From NCBI RefSeq assembly GCF_028416595.1, contig NZ_JAMQKC010000013.1, positions 1 through 61,278 of the forward strand: 61,278 nt of DNA, given 5' to 3'. The notes below the pieces were generated by a model. It was not told where the DNA came from. It did no database searches and worked only from the letters and a program-made list of their open reading frames with translations. Positions 18,857-29,506 of this stretch are shown here, piece by piece. Position numbers and translations under genes: made by a program. Origin of the DNA: Aquibacillus salsiterrae (GTDB taxonomy: Bacteria; Bacillota; Bacilli; Bacillales; Amphibacillaceae). Each line of letters starts with the position of its first letter. Positions within the stretch are counted from its first letter, which is position 1.

Positions 18857-19076
18857 AGTTTACACCACACTTTCTCCTAAATAACAAATTATCTATATCA
18901 ATCGTCCTCATTTACTTATCCACATTTTAAAATTATCGTCACTAACTTATTAGAATATCACATTTCTCTTAAAATTGGAAAGATATCCACACAGCTATTA
19001 CAGTAATATTATTTTAGGTTATCCACATGTGAATAGTTTACATTTTTATTTTGCCATTCATCTACTACCTCACAGG
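18857..19076. promoter_or_regulatory. DnaA-box cluster upstream of mnmE
   Basis: Two exact TTATCCACA boxes (18916-18924 and 19019-19027), plus variants ATATCCACA (18983-18991) and reverse TGTGAATAG (19028-19036). The cluster is 2-3 kb from oriC and outside the core origin. It may titrate DnaA or regulate mnmE; function is inferred only. Confidence 0.6.
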
Positions 19077-19230
19077 TTTTTATATAATGCGTACTAATTT
19101 GCGCTCCAGGTAGTCCCTTATCAGTGATCGGGTGCCTCATCGGCCACCCACGGGAAGCAAGCAAGTGTATTTCCGGAGCGGTTGATTAACACTGGATCTT
19201 ATGTCAAAGATTGGTGCGCATTACCCATCT
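19077..19230. repeat. MITE-like or structured-RNA unit in the mnmE-jag gap
   Basis: The outer ends are inverted: TAATGCGTACTAA near 19086 and TTGGTGCGCATTA near 19211 (11 of 13 pairs). Inside, GCGCTCC (to 19107) pairs with GGAGCG near 19175. TATAAT at 19083-19088 could be a -10 element for a plus-strand RNA ending at the 19261 hairpin, but no good -35 is seen. Part of the left end recurs at 60712-60756. Confidence 0.45.
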
Positions 19231-19260
19231 ACTGTTCATTTGAATTTTTCGCAAAAAAAT

Positions 19261-19288
19261 AAAACGCATGAATCCATGCGTTTTATTT
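19261..19288. terminator. jag terminator (bidirectional)
   Basis: AAAACGCATG/CATGCGTTTT perfect stem with a 4-nt loop; on the minus strand the hairpin is followed by a long T tract. Confidence 0.9.
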
Positions 19289-19315
19289 ACTAATTTTCAT
19301 ATGCTTTTTTCTTTA

Positions 19316-19930
19316 TTACGGCTTAATGACAACATGTCTATTTGGCTCAGTGCCATGAGAATGCGTCGTTATCTTCTTATTGTTTTGTAATGCAGTATGA
19401 ATAATTTTACGCTCATACGATGGCATAGGTTCAAGTGAAACTTCTTTTCTAGTTGCAACTGCTTTATCAGCTAAGCGATTTGCCAATTGGACCAGCGTTT
19501 GTTTACGTCTTTCTCGATAACCTTCAGCATCTACAATAACAGTATAAAACTTGTCTGAATTTTTATTAATAATTAATTGTAATAGATATTGTAGGGCATT
19601 TAACGTTTGACCACGTTTTCCAATTAAAATTGCAATTTTTTCTCCAGATAATTGGAACGTTATTTCATTATCTTTTTCTGACGTCAAAACTTCTGCTTCT
19701 ACTCCAAGCTGATCGGCAATATTTTTTAAATATTTTTCAGCTTGTTTGACAGGACTATCAACAACAGAAACCTTTACGATTGCTGGTTTTGAACCGAAAA
19801 CACCTAACAAACCTTTTTTACCTTCATCAATTACTTCAATAGTAGCCTGGTCCCGTGTGGTGTTTAACTGCTTAAGTGCTGATTGGACCGCGTCTTCAAC
19901 TGTTTGCCCAGTAGCAGTTACTTGTTTCAC
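19316..19930 (-). CDS. jag: RNA-binding protein Jag (KhpB; Jag_N-KH-R3H)
   Basis: 204 residues. An N-terminal Jag_N domain ([19 protein letters not shown] ... KKGLLGVFG), a KH domain ([18 protein letters not shown]) and a C-terminal R3H domain ([14 protein letters not shown] ... [14 protein letters not shown]). The GTG start overlaps the yidC stop as GTGA, so translation is coupled. KhpB binds many transcripts in Firmicutes and affects division and sporulation-related processes. Confidence 0.95.
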   Translation of the reverse strand: MKQVTATGQTVEDAVQSALKQLNTTRDQATIEVIDEGKKGLLGVFGSKPAIVKVSVVDSPVKQAEKYLKNIADQLGVEAEVLTSEKDNEITFQLSGEKIAILIGKRGQTLNALQYLLQLIINKNSDKFYTVIVDAEGYRERRKQTLVQLANRLADKAVATRKEVSLEPMPSYERKIIHTALQNNKKITTHSHGTEPNRHVVIKP

Positions 19931-20706
19931 TTTTTGTTTCCTCCCGTTTCAGCATCTTTCATCATTGGGTTTCGAACTAATAAAGTTTGTCCTACCATAA
20001 ATATATTACCTACTACCCAATAAAGTGCAAGAGCAGAAGGGAAAAAGACTGCAAACACACCAATCATGATTGGCATTATATAAAGCATCATTGTCATTTG
20101 TGGCATCATTTGATTTTGCGTTCCACTCATTCCAGCCATCATTAGCTTTTGTTGAGCGAATGTTGCCACAGCAGCAATGATTGGTAAAATGTAATAGGGA
20201 TCTGGATCACCTAATTGAACCCATAAAAATTCATGCTCTCCTATTTCACGTGTTCGCATAATCGCATGGTAAAAAGCAATTAAAATTGGCATTTGCACAA
20301 CAATCGGCAAACATCCTGCTAAAGGATTAACACCATTCTTTTGGAATAATTCCATTGTTTCCTGTTGCAACTTTTGCTGTGTTTTTTGATCTTTAGAGCT
20401 ATATTTTTTTCTAACTTCTTGCAGTTGTGGTTGAATAGCTTGCATTGCCTTTGAGCTTCTTAATTGTTTAATGTTTAATGGTAATAAAATTAAACGAATT
20501 AGAATCGTAACAAGTACAATAGATAAACCATAATTTTCATTAAACACACCTGCAACGTAACTTATTAACCAAGACAATGGATAAACAAAATATTGATTCC
20601 AAATCCCAGTACTTTCACTTGTAATCTCTTGGTCTACCTCTGTACACCCAGAAAGTAACACAAGTACTGCGACCAAGGTTAAGAAAAGTAAAACCTTTTT
20701 ACGCAT
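19927..20706 (-). CDS. yidC: Membrane protein insertase YidC1 (SpoIIIJ), lipoprotein
   Basis: 259 residues from ATG 20706 (AAGGAGGAAG upstream); an in-frame ATG farther out lacks this site. Signal peptide with lipobox LLSGC, then five membrane helices: [26 protein letters not shown] with the essential Arg, a cytoplasmic hairpin, [24 protein letters not shown] and the C-terminal pair. It inserts proteins with or without SecYEG and is needed for SpoIIIA channel function in B. subtilis. It sits between rnpA and jag. Confidence 0.95.
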   Translation of the reverse strand: MRKKVLLFLTLVAVLVLLSGCTEVDQEITSESTGIWNQYFVYPLSWLISYVAGVFNENYGLSIVLVTILIRLILLPLNIKQLRSSKAMQAIQPQLQEVRKKYSSKDQKTQQKLQQETMELFQKNGVNPLAGCLPIVVQMPILIAFYHAIMRTREIGEHEFLWVQLGDPDPYYILPIIAAVATFAQQKLMMAGMSGTQNQMMPQMTMMLYIMPIMIGVFAVFFPSALALYWVVGNIFMVGQTLLVRNPMMKDAETGGNKK

Positions 20707-20810
20707 TTTCTTCCTCCTTACCAGTATCAACGAGATAATAAAGTTGAACATCTCTCTTTATTATGTAAAAATCTGCTTATTATTTTATCATGTAACCATA
20801 TGTTGTTCTA

Positions 20811-21152
20811 TTATTTTTTCAAAAGATTTGTTTTTGATAGCAAGTGAACTAAACTGTACTTCATTTGATGAAAGTCCATTTTATTGGTTGGATTTCTTGC
20901 AATCACGATGAGGTCATATTGATCGATTATTTTTTCATCAAGTTCTAAAAACGCCTGCCTTAGATAACGCTTAATTTGATTTCGTGTAACTGCATTACCT
21001 ACTTTTTTACTAACAGATAGTCCTACCCGAAAATGTGCTTGATCACTTTTATTTAAGTAATAAAGAACTAATTGGCGGTTTGCAAATGATTTGCCATTCT
21101 TAAACACAATTTGAAATTCTTCATTTTTTTTTAGACGATGATCCTTCTTCAT
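20811..21152 (-). CDS. rnpA: Ribonuclease P protein component
   Basis: 113 residues. RVGLSVSKKVGNAVTRNQIKR contains the RNR signature (RNxxKR) that contacts RNase P RNA. It helps the ribozyme bind pre-tRNA 5' leaders. It lies between rpmH and yidC in the universal order. Confidence 0.97.
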   Translation of the reverse strand: MKKDHRLKKNEEFQIVFKNGKSFANRQLVLYYLNKSDQAHFRVGLSVSKKVGNAVTRNQIKRYLRQAFLELDEKIIDQYDLIVIARNPTNKMDFHQMKYSLVHLLSKTNLLKK

Positions 21153-21241
21153 GGAAGCAAACCCCCATACAACTAAAACATAGATTTAAGTTTAAAGAAA
21201 ATGTTAACTCACTTTTACTGACCAACAAACTTGGTCTAGTT

Positions 21242-21275
21242 AACCTTAATCAAAAGGGACCACTAAAGGCCCCTT
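21242..21275 (-). terminator. Weak hairpin in the rpmH-rnpA gap
   Basis: On the minus strand AAGGGGCC pairs with GGTCCCTT (one G-U) and is followed by TTGATT. It may lower rnpA expression relative to rpmH. Confidence 0.45.
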
Positions 21276-21375
21276 CCTTCTTCAACCTTCATTCATAAGG
21301 TTTGTCCATATTTAAATCGATTCAAACCATAGTAGCTAGTTAATCCTAAATTTAGTACTTTCTTAGTCTTTTCTA

Positions 21376-21405
21376 GAAAAAAGACCACTGACTTAAATTC
21401 AGTGG
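21376..21405 (-). terminator. Hairpin directly after rpmH
   Basis: CCACTGA/TCAGTGG 7-bp stem with TTTTTTCTAG on the minus strand, starting 2 nt past the stop codon. Probably an attenuator between rpmH and rnpA. Confidence 0.65.
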
Positions 21406-21406
21406 C

Positions 21407-21541
<135 letters not shown>

Positions 21542-22258
21542 TTATCATACACCTCCCTGAGGAATTAAGAAAATTCATCTGTAAAAGACAGTCCCATACA
21601 TTATACGTAACAGGTAGGTGTATTGTCAACTTACCTTTATATGGAATTATATTTGATACGTTTTGTTTACACTCAACAACATCTTCCCCTTCCACAAGAA
21701 GATCCTACCATAATTACCGACACTGTTATAATACAGCAATTATTAGGATTTAACTGAACCCGAACATTTGATAAACAATTGTAAAAAACATTTGCCCCCT
21801 GACCAGAAACACTTATCCACATGGCATGTGCGTAACATAATTATCCACATTCGACTTTACCAAACAGTTATCGACAAGAAAATCACAAAATATAGTATTG
21901 TGGATAGAAGTTGTCTACAACCTGTAGTTTTTGTGGATAAGTGTCGAAAAACCATTGCGTATACTGGATTTATTTGATATTATATTTGTGTTTTAACGTT
22001 CAAAAAATCATCTAACACAACATCGTTATCCACAAACTGTGGATAACGTGTGGACATTTACACACACCCATGTTTGTAATATTATCAACAAGGATGTGGA
22101 AAATGGAATAATTATGTATACTCATTAGGTAATCGCGTCTTTTTTATCCACAATCAAAAATTGCCTTTCGATCTTTCTACTACGTCAGTTAACATAAATG
22201 AAAGATTGCGAGAGGCTTTTTATTTCCCATGTTCCATAGCAAAAGGGGTGACTATACT
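21542..22258. other. oriC: oriC part 1: DnaA-box region upstream of dnaA
   Basis: No gene. Exact TTATCCACA boxes lie at 21813, 21841, 22026 and 22144 (plus) and at 21932 and 22038 (minus). One-mismatch boxes are at 21868 (TTATCGACA), 21899 (minus) and 22082 (TTATCAACA). The pair at 22026-22046 is an inverted doublet with a 3-nt gap. This is the rpmH-dnaA half of a bipartite Bacillus origin and also holds the dnaA promoter, which DnaA would autoregulate. Confidence 0.92.
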
Positions 22259-23611
22259 TTGGAAAATATCCAGGAATTATGGTCGAATACATTGCAATCG
22301 ATTCAGACGAAAATAAGTAAACCAAGTTTTGACACCTGGTTAAAAAATACAATGGCTGACAGTTTAGAAGATGACACTTTGATTGTTTCTGCACCGAATG
22401 AGTTTGCCCGTGATTGGCTAGAGAGCAGATATACTGATCTCATATCTGATGCACTATTTGAAGTTACTGGTGCTCAATTAAAAACAAAATTTATTATTCC
22501 AGAAACAGAAAGCAAAATTGATGAGATTAAACCATCTGTGAAAAAGAAGGAAGATGTTAAGCAAACAGATTCTGGTGAATCACCTAAGTCTATGCTTAAC
22601 TCAAAATACACTTTTGATACATTTGTTATCGGTTCTGGAAATCGTTTTGCTCATGCTGCATCTTTAGCCGTTGCTGAAGCACCTGCAAAAGCTTATAATC
22701 CATTATTTATTTATGGTGGTGTTGGATTAGGAAAAACACACCTAATGCATGCGATCGGGCATTATGTTTTGGATCATAATCCTCAAGCGAAAGTTGTCTA
22801 TCTTTCTTCTGAAAAATTCACCAATGAATTCATTAATTCAATTCGTGATAATAAGGCGGTAAACTTCCGCAACAAATACAGAAACGTCGATGTGTTACTT
22901 ATAGATGATATTCAGTTTTTAGCTGGAAAAGAACAAACACAAGAAGAATTTTTCCATACATTCAATACGTTGCATGAGGAAAGTAAACAAATAGTTATCT
23001 CAAGTGATCGTCCACCAAAGGAGATACCAACGTTAGAAGATCGTCTTAGATCAAGGTTTGAGTGGGGATTGATTACAGATATTACGCCACCAGATTTAGA
23101 AACAAGGATTGCCATTTTGCGCAAAAAAGCAAAAGCAGAAGGGTTAGATATCCCAAATGAAGTGATGCTCTACATTGCTAATCAAATTGACACAAACATT
23201 AGAGAACTAGAAGGTGCACTTATTCGAGTTGTTGCTTACTCATCGTTAATTAATAAAGATGTCGATGCATCTTTAGCAGCTGAAGCCTTAAAGGATATCA
23301 TTCCTAGTACAAGGCCTAGAGTGATAACAATCCACGCAATCCAAGAAGTGATTGGTGAAAAATATAATGTCAAATTAGAAGAATTTGTCGCAAAAAAGAG
23401 AACGAAATCAATTGCGTTTCCAAGACAAATTGCAATGTATTTATCAAGAGAATTAACTGACTTTTCTTTGCCTAAAATTGGGGAAGAATTTGGCGGAAGA
23501 GACCATACAACTGTTATCCATGCACACGAAAAAATATCTAAGATGATTAGCCAGGACCAATTACTGCAAAAGGAAATTGATCATATAAAAGAACAGCTAA
23601 AATCACTGTAA
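22259..23611 (+). CDS. dnaA: Chromosomal replication initiator DnaA
   Basis: 450 residues from the TTG at 22259, chosen because AAAAGGGGTG lies 8-9 nt upstream and the protein then starts MENIQELW, as in other Bacillus DnaA; an ATG at 22229 would overlap that site. Domain I holds [10 protein letters not shown]. The AAA+ domain has Walker [10 protein letters not shown] (about 153-161) and [13 protein letters not shown]. The C-terminal HTH holds [11 protein letters not shown]. It binds DnaA boxes and melts the origin at the dnaN side. Confidence 0.97.
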   Translation: MENIQELWSNTLQSIQTKISKPSFDTWLKNTMADSLEDDTLIVSAPNEFARDWLESRYTDLISDALFEVTGAQLKTKFIIPETESKIDEIKPSVKKKEDVKQTDSGESPKSMLNSKYTFDTFVIGSGNRFAHAASLAVAEAPAKAYNPLFIYGGVGLGKTHLMHAIGHYVLDHNPQAKVVYLSSEKFTNEFINSIRDNKAVNFRNKYRNVDVLLIDDIQFLAGKEQTQEEFFHTFNTLHEESKQIVISSDRPPKEIPTLEDRLRSRFEWGLITDITPPDLETRIAILRKKAKAEGLDIPNEVMLYIANQIDTNIRELEGALIRVVAYSSLINKDVDASLAAEALKDIIPSTRPRVITIHAIQEVIGEKYNVKLEEFVAKKRTKSIAFPRQIAMYLSRELTDFSLPKIGEEFGGRDHTTVIHAHEKISKMISQDQLLQKEIDHIKEQLKSL

Positions 23612-23832
23612 TTTGTTTACAAAACAACGAGTATCTCATTTTAATAGGTTTTCCACATGTGAATAACCTGAATAACTTGTCAAAATTACTAACAGTCTAT
23701 CCACAACTGGATAGGCTTTGTTTACTGGTTATTTTTGAGGTTATCCACATTTCCACAGTGCCTATTACTATTACTACGATATTTTATAAAAAAAATAAAT
23801 AATATATACTTCCAGTAGGAGGATTTTGTTTT
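23612..23832 (+). other. oriC: oriC part 2: DnaA boxes, DnaA-trios and AT-rich unwinding element
   Basis: DnaA boxes: TTATCCACA at 23741-23749, abutting ATTTCCACA at 23749-23757, with variants at 23649, 23658 (minus) and 23697. Directly after comes a triplet tract CTA TTA CTA TTA CTA (23762-23776), whose complement reads as the TAG/TAA DnaA-trio. Then follows an almost pure A/T run (23780-23812). This matches the basal unwinding system of B. subtilis. AGGAGG at 23816-23822 is the dnaN ribosome-binding site. Confidence 0.88.
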
Positions 23833-24975
23833 ATGAAATTTGTAATACAACGAGATCAATTAATGGAAAGTGTTCAACACGTGATGAAAGCAATTTCTTC
23901 ACGTACAGCTATTCCAATCTTAACTGGTCTGAAAATTGAAGCAAAAGAAACGGGTATCAAACTAACTGGTAGTGATTCGGATATTTCAATTGAATCGTTT
24001 ATCCCAACAGAAGACAATGGCATTGTAAATATTGAGCAAATAGAAGCAGGAAGTATTATTGTTCAAGCAAAATATTTCCCTGACATTATTAGAAAACTTC
24101 CTCAAAAAACAGTAGAAATTATTACTGATAATCATTTAAACGTAACAATTCGTTCAGGAAATGCAGAATTTCACTTGAATGGACAAGATGCAGATGAATA
24201 TCCACAGCTACCACAGCTGCATACCGATGAGAGTTTTGAATTACCTACTGATTTATTAAAAGATTTAATTAAACAAACTGTTTTTGCTGTATCAACAGTT
24301 GAAACAAGACCAATTCTTACTGGTGTGAATATGAAGGTCGAAGAAGGCTACTTGAATTTTGTTGCAACGGATAGCCATCGATTGGCATCTCGCCGTATTC
24401 CTTTAGAAAGTCAGACAGCAAGCATCACTTTTCCTAGTGTGGTCGTGCCTGGGAAAAGTTTGACAGAATTAAACAAAATTCTTGAAGAAGACCAAGAATC
24501 TGTTGAAGTTAGTGTGACGGAAAATCAAATTTTATTTAGAACGAAAAATCTATATTTTCTATCCCGTTTATTAGACGGTAAATATCCTGAGACATCTCGA
24601 CTAATTCCTGAACAAAGCAAAACAATTGTTTACGGGCAAACAAAAGAATTATTGCAATCGATTGACCGTGCATCGTTACTCGCTAAAGAAAGTAAGAATA
24701 ATGTGGTCAGACTTCAGACAAAGGAAAATACTGTACTAGAAATTAGTAGCAATTCTCCAGAAGTAGGAAAAGTAGTCGATGAAGTGACCGCCGATTCAAT
24801 TGAAGGTGAAGATTTAAAGATATCTTTTAGTGCAAAATATATGATGGATGCCTTAAAGGCAATAGAAAATGATCATGTGAAAATAGAATTTACTGGTGCA
24901 ATGCGACCATTTATTATTCGTCCAATTGATAATGATCAAATTCTTCAGCTAATTTTGCCAGTAAGAACGTACTAA
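23833..24975 (+). CDS. dnaN: DNA polymerase III beta subunit (sliding clamp)
   Basis: 380 residues, the normal length for the three-domain clamp. MKFVIQRDQLMESVQHVMKA and the C-terminus IRPIDNDQILQLILPVRTY are typical. It forms a dimeric ring tethering polymerases and mismatch-repair factors. AGGAGG precedes the ATG. It follows dnaA across the oriC unwinding region. Confidence 0.97.
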   Translation: MKFVIQRDQLMESVQHVMKAISSRTAIPILTGLKIEAKETGIKLTGSDSDISIESFIPTEDNGIVNIEQIEAGSIIVQAKYFPDIIRKLPQKTVEIITDNHLNVTIRSGNAEFHLNGQDADEYPQLPQLHTDESFELPTDLLKDLIKQTVFAVSTVETRPILTGVNMKVEEGYLNFVATDSHRLASRRIPLESQTASITFPSVVVPGKSLTELNKILEEDQESVEVSVTENQILFRTKNLYFLSRLLDGKYPETSRLIPEQSKTIVYGQTKELLQSIDRASLLAKESKNNVVRLQTKENTVLEISSNSPEVGKVVDEVTADSIEGEDLKISFSAKYMMDALKAIENDHVKIEFTGAMRPFIIRPIDNDQILQLILPVRTY

Positions 24976-24990
24976 AAAATTAATGTGCAG

Positions 24991-25032
24991 AAAAGCTCTT
25001 ATTGAATAACCAGTTCGATAAGAGCTTTTTAT
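24991..25032 (+). terminator. dnaN terminator
   Basis: AAAAGCTCTTAT/ATAAGAGCTTTT perfect 12-bp stem followed by TT and ATAATC. It separates dnaA-dnaN from yaaA-recF. Confidence 0.85.
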
Positions 25033-25039
25033 AATCGAG

Positions 25040-25135
25040 AAAGACGACTAGCGCTTTTCTTATAAGATCAGAAAGTATAAAAAAACCAAGAACTGTCTAG
25101 CTTCTGCACTTTTTTTAACTTTCTTTGCTAATTTT
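25040..25135 (+). repeat. Dispersed intergenic repeat, copy 3 (partial)
   Basis: GCGCTTTTCTTATAAGATC, then AGAAAGTATAAAAAAACCAA, GAACTGTCTAGCTTC and CTTTTTTTAACTTTC. Both ends of the family consensus are present, the middle is shortened. Confidence 0.65.
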
Positions 25136-25188
25136 TCTTTCGTTTAGTAGAATAGATGAGTAGGCTTACGTGAAAGTCGGTGAAAAAA

Positions 25189-25404
25189 ATGGATGAAGAA
25201 ATTAAAATCAAAACAGAATATATTCCATTAGGACAATTTCTAAAATTAGCGAACATTCTTGAAACCGGTGGAATGGTTAAACTGTTTTTAGCTGAAAATA
25301 TTGTTTATGTGAACGGTGAACCTGAAAATCGACGGGGTAAGAAGCTTTACCCAGGTGATAAAGTCGAAGTAGTAGGAGTCGGTACATTTACCGTTAACCG
25401 CTAG
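25189..25404 (+). CDS. yaaA: S4-domain protein YaaA (RlbA), ribosome-maturation type
   Basis: 71 residues from ATG 25189; GGTG lies 6 nt upstream and the length then equals B. subtilis YaaA. A GTG at 25180 in frame lacks a site. The S4-like fold shows in LGQFLKLANILETGGMVK and VNGEPENRRGKKLYPGDKVEV. Such proteins bind RNA; the B. subtilis gene lies at the same place between dnaN and recF. Confidence 0.92.
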   Translation: MDEEIKIKTEYIPLGQFLKLANILETGGMVKLFLAENIVYVNGEPENRRGKKLYPGDKVEVVGVGTFTVNR

Positions 25405-25480
25405 TGAACAAAAGCGTAGGGCGCTGAAGCTGGATGTGGTTAATGTTATCCATGCTTGGCTTTTTTTATACTTTCTTAAC
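25405..25480 (-). repeat. Dispersed intergenic repeat, copy 4 (short)
   Basis: Reverse orientation: it ends TATACTTTCTTAA and contains AAAGCGTAGGGCGC; AGCTGGATG...CATGCTTGGC replaces the usual middle. It lies right after yaaA. Confidence 0.55.
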
Positions 25481-25502
25481 CTTACTAAGAAAAAAACTAT
25501 TT

Positions 25503-25556
25503 AACTGATGTAATGATGCAATCTATGGTAAAATAATATTTTGCATCTATATCAGT
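25503..25556. repeat. Nested inverted repeat in the yaaA-recF gap
   Basis: AACTGAT...GATGCAA is mirrored by TTGCATC...ATCAGTT around an AT-rich centre. It could be a stem-loop upstream of recF or an operator. The rest of 25481-25683 shows nothing else. Confidence 0.45.
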
Positions 25557-25683
25557 TTCTCTTACGTTATAACTATTTAATAAAATAAAAGAACAGACAG
25601 TTTTCTCTTAATTTATCGATAATAAACCGGAATTGGGAATTAAAATAGTTAGCAAAGCTTGAGGTCATGTTTGATTTTTTTTC

Positions 25684-25778
25684 CAGATGAGAAAGTATAA
25701 AAAGATCCAAGAGCTGTCTAGCTCCGGGCGTCTAGCCCCTCAGGGTCTAGCAAGGTGCGACTTGCGCTTTTCTTAAAG
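25684..25778 (+). repeat. Dispersed intergenic repeat, copy 5 (near full)
   Basis: GAGAAAGTATAAAAAGATCC, AAGAGCTGTCTAGCTCCGGG, CGTCTAGCCCCTCAGGG, GCGCTTTTCTTAA. It ends 4 nt before the recF ribosome-binding site, so it must be transcribed if recF is read from upstream. Confidence 0.75.
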
Positions 25779-25794
25779 TTTGAGAGGGAATAAT

Positions 25795-26907
25795 ATGCAT
25801 ATACAAAATTTAACCCTTACTAATTATCGAAACTATGATTCTTTACAAATTGGTTTTGATGATAAAATCAACGTGATTATTGGTGAAAATGCACAAGGTA
25901 AAACAAATATAATGGAATCTATTTATGTTCTAGCATTTACTAAATCACACCGAACAGCTCGAGATAAAGAATTAATTCAATGGGACAAAGAATATGCTAA
26001 AATAGAAGGTAGTATCCAAAAGAGGAAACAAAAGTTCCCGCTGGAAATTCAGTTGACCTCAAAAGGGAAAAAAGCAAAATTAAATCATTTAGAACAGAGA
26101 CGTCTTAGTGATTATGTAGGTGCATTAAATGTTGTCATGTTTGCACCTGAGGACCTAAACCTTGTAAAAGGTAGCCCACAAATACGAAGACGTTTTATTG
26201 ACATGGAAATAGGACAAATTCAACCAGTCTACATTTATCACTTAGGTCAGTATCAAAAAATACTCAAGCAGCGGAATCACCTATTAAAACAACTACAAAG
26301 AAATCATAGTAAGGACCGAGTGATGCTTAAAGTGCTAACGGAACAATTAATTGAGCACGCTGTAATTTTAGTAGAGCGAAGATTTGGTTTTCTTCAGTTG
26401 CTTAGAAAATGGGCTGGTCCCATCCATCAAGGGATTAGTCGGGGGATGGAACAATTGGAAATCATATATCATCCCTCAACAGATGTATCAGAAGGACAAA
26501 ATAGGGAAAAACTATTAAATATATATTATGAGCAGTTTGAACAAATGGAAGACAAAGAGATAGAGCGAGGTAGTACCCTACTCGGTCCTCATCGGGATGA
26601 TCTAACTTTTTTTGTAAACGGAAAAGATGTCCAAACATACGGATCACAAGGACAACAGCGAACGACAGCATTGTCACTTAAACTTGCGGAAATTGAATTA
26701 ATAAATAATGAAGTTGGTGAATATCCTGTTTTGTTATTGGACGATGTGTTAAGTGAGCTGGATGATTTCAGGCAATCTCATCTGTTAAATACTATTCAAG
26801 GCAAAGTCCAAACCTTTGTATCGACTACAAGCGTTGAGGGTATTAATCATGAGACAATCAAACAGGCAGAGCTTTTCCGTGTCAGTCATGGTGAAATAGG
26901 TTGCTAA
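25795..26907 (+). CDS. recF: DNA replication/repair protein RecF
   Basis: 370 residues from ATG 25795 (GAGAGGG 7 nt upstream). ABC/SMC-like ATPase: Walker [14 protein letters not shown] (about 33-45), signature [15 protein letters not shown] and Walker [15 protein letters not shown]. With RecO and RecR it loads RecA at single-strand gaps. Placement between yaaA and remB/gyrB is universal in Bacillus. Confidence 0.96.
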   Translation: MHIQNLTLTNYRNYDSLQIGFDDKINVIIGENAQGKTNIMESIYVLAFTKSHRTARDKELIQWDKEYAKIEGSIQKRKQKFPLEIQLTSKGKKAKLNHLEQRRLSDYVGALNVVMFAPEDLNLVKGSPQIRRRFIDMEIGQIQPVYIYHLGQYQKILKQRNHLLKQLQRNHSKDRVMLKVLTEQLIEHAVILVERRFGFLQLLRKWAGPIHQGISRGMEQLEIIYHPSTDVSEGQNREKLLNIYYEQFEQMEDKEIERGSTLLGPHRDDLTFFVNGKDVQTYGSQGQQRTTALSLKLAEIELINNEVGEYPVLLLDDVLSELDDFRQSHLLNTIQGKVQTFVSTTSVEGINHETIKQAELFRVSHGEIGC

Positions 26908-26919
26908 AGGGGGAGTAAA

Positions 26920-27204
26920 GTGTTTATTCATATTGGGGATGACAATGTCATTCGTTCAGAAGATGTCATATCGATTATCGACTATAATCTAGTATCTTCT
27001 TCCACGATTAATGAAGAGATGTTAACCAATCAAAAAGCAAATAACATGCTTGTTAATCCTGTCCAGGAAGGAACAAAATCAGTTGTTATTACGAAGGATT
27101 TGATCTACTTGTCTCCCCTATCCGTGTTAACACTTAAAAAACGGGCAAGCATGATTTCAACCATAAGTAAACTAGAAGACTATTCGGAAGCTTTTGAGGA
27201 ATAA
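26920..27204 (+). CDS. remB: Extracellular-matrix regulator RemB (YaaB, DUF370)
   Basis: 94 residues from a GTG at 26920 (AAAGGGGGAG upstream). MFIHIGDDNVIRSEDVISIIDY and VITKDLIYLSPLSVLTLKKRA are DUF370 motifs. In B. subtilis RemB with RemA activates biofilm-matrix genes. 12 nt behind recF, so in the same transcript. Confidence 0.92.
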   Translation: MFIHIGDDNVIRSEDVISIIDYNLVSSSTINEEMLTNQKANNMLVNPVQEGTKSVVITKDLIYLSPLSVLTLKKRASMISTISKLEDYSEAFEE

Positions 27205-27269
27205 ACTCTAGGTAAACTTATTGGGCGATTAACGTGACAAACAATCCTCATTAAAAGAAATGTAGGTGA

Positions 27270-29201
<1,932 letters not shown>

Positions 29202-29212
29202 TAAATCTTTAG

Positions 29213-29395
29213 GTGAGCAAGGCGCTTACGCTTTTCTTATTTTCTAGCTCCGGCGCCTACGCTTTTCCTATTTTCTAGCTCCGGCGCCTAGCCCGCCTGA
29301 GGTCATAAGTCAATCCCTTCTGTGGCAAAGACCGCCACGTCAGGTCTTGTCTTATGCCTGTCGGGTCTGACCAAGGCGCCTACGCTTTTCTTACA
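29213..29395 (+). repeat. Dispersed intergenic repeat, copy 6 (long form, tandem start)
   Basis: Two tandem units of CTTATTTTCTAGCTCCGGCGCC, slightly different, are followed by the long middle (GCCTGAGGTCATAAGTCAAT, GTGGCAAAGACCGCCAC, GGTCTTGTCTTATGCCTG) and the end GGCGCCTACGCTTTTCTTA. It fills the gyrB-gyrA gap. The remaining 29396-29490 shows nothing else. Confidence 0.75.
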
Positions 29396-29506
29396 TAGTA
29401 TTAAGATTGTTTAGAAACATGGTGAGATGCGGTTCGTCAATCATTGATGAATGACTTGGTGAGCTTAGCTAAATCTCTCTTCCTTATTTGATAGGAGGTA
29501 ATTTAT

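Noticed and set aside
23876-23890. parS-like CACGTG in dnaN (and another at 60652)
   Set aside because: Only the central hexamer matches; the flanking TGTTT/AAACA arms are absent.
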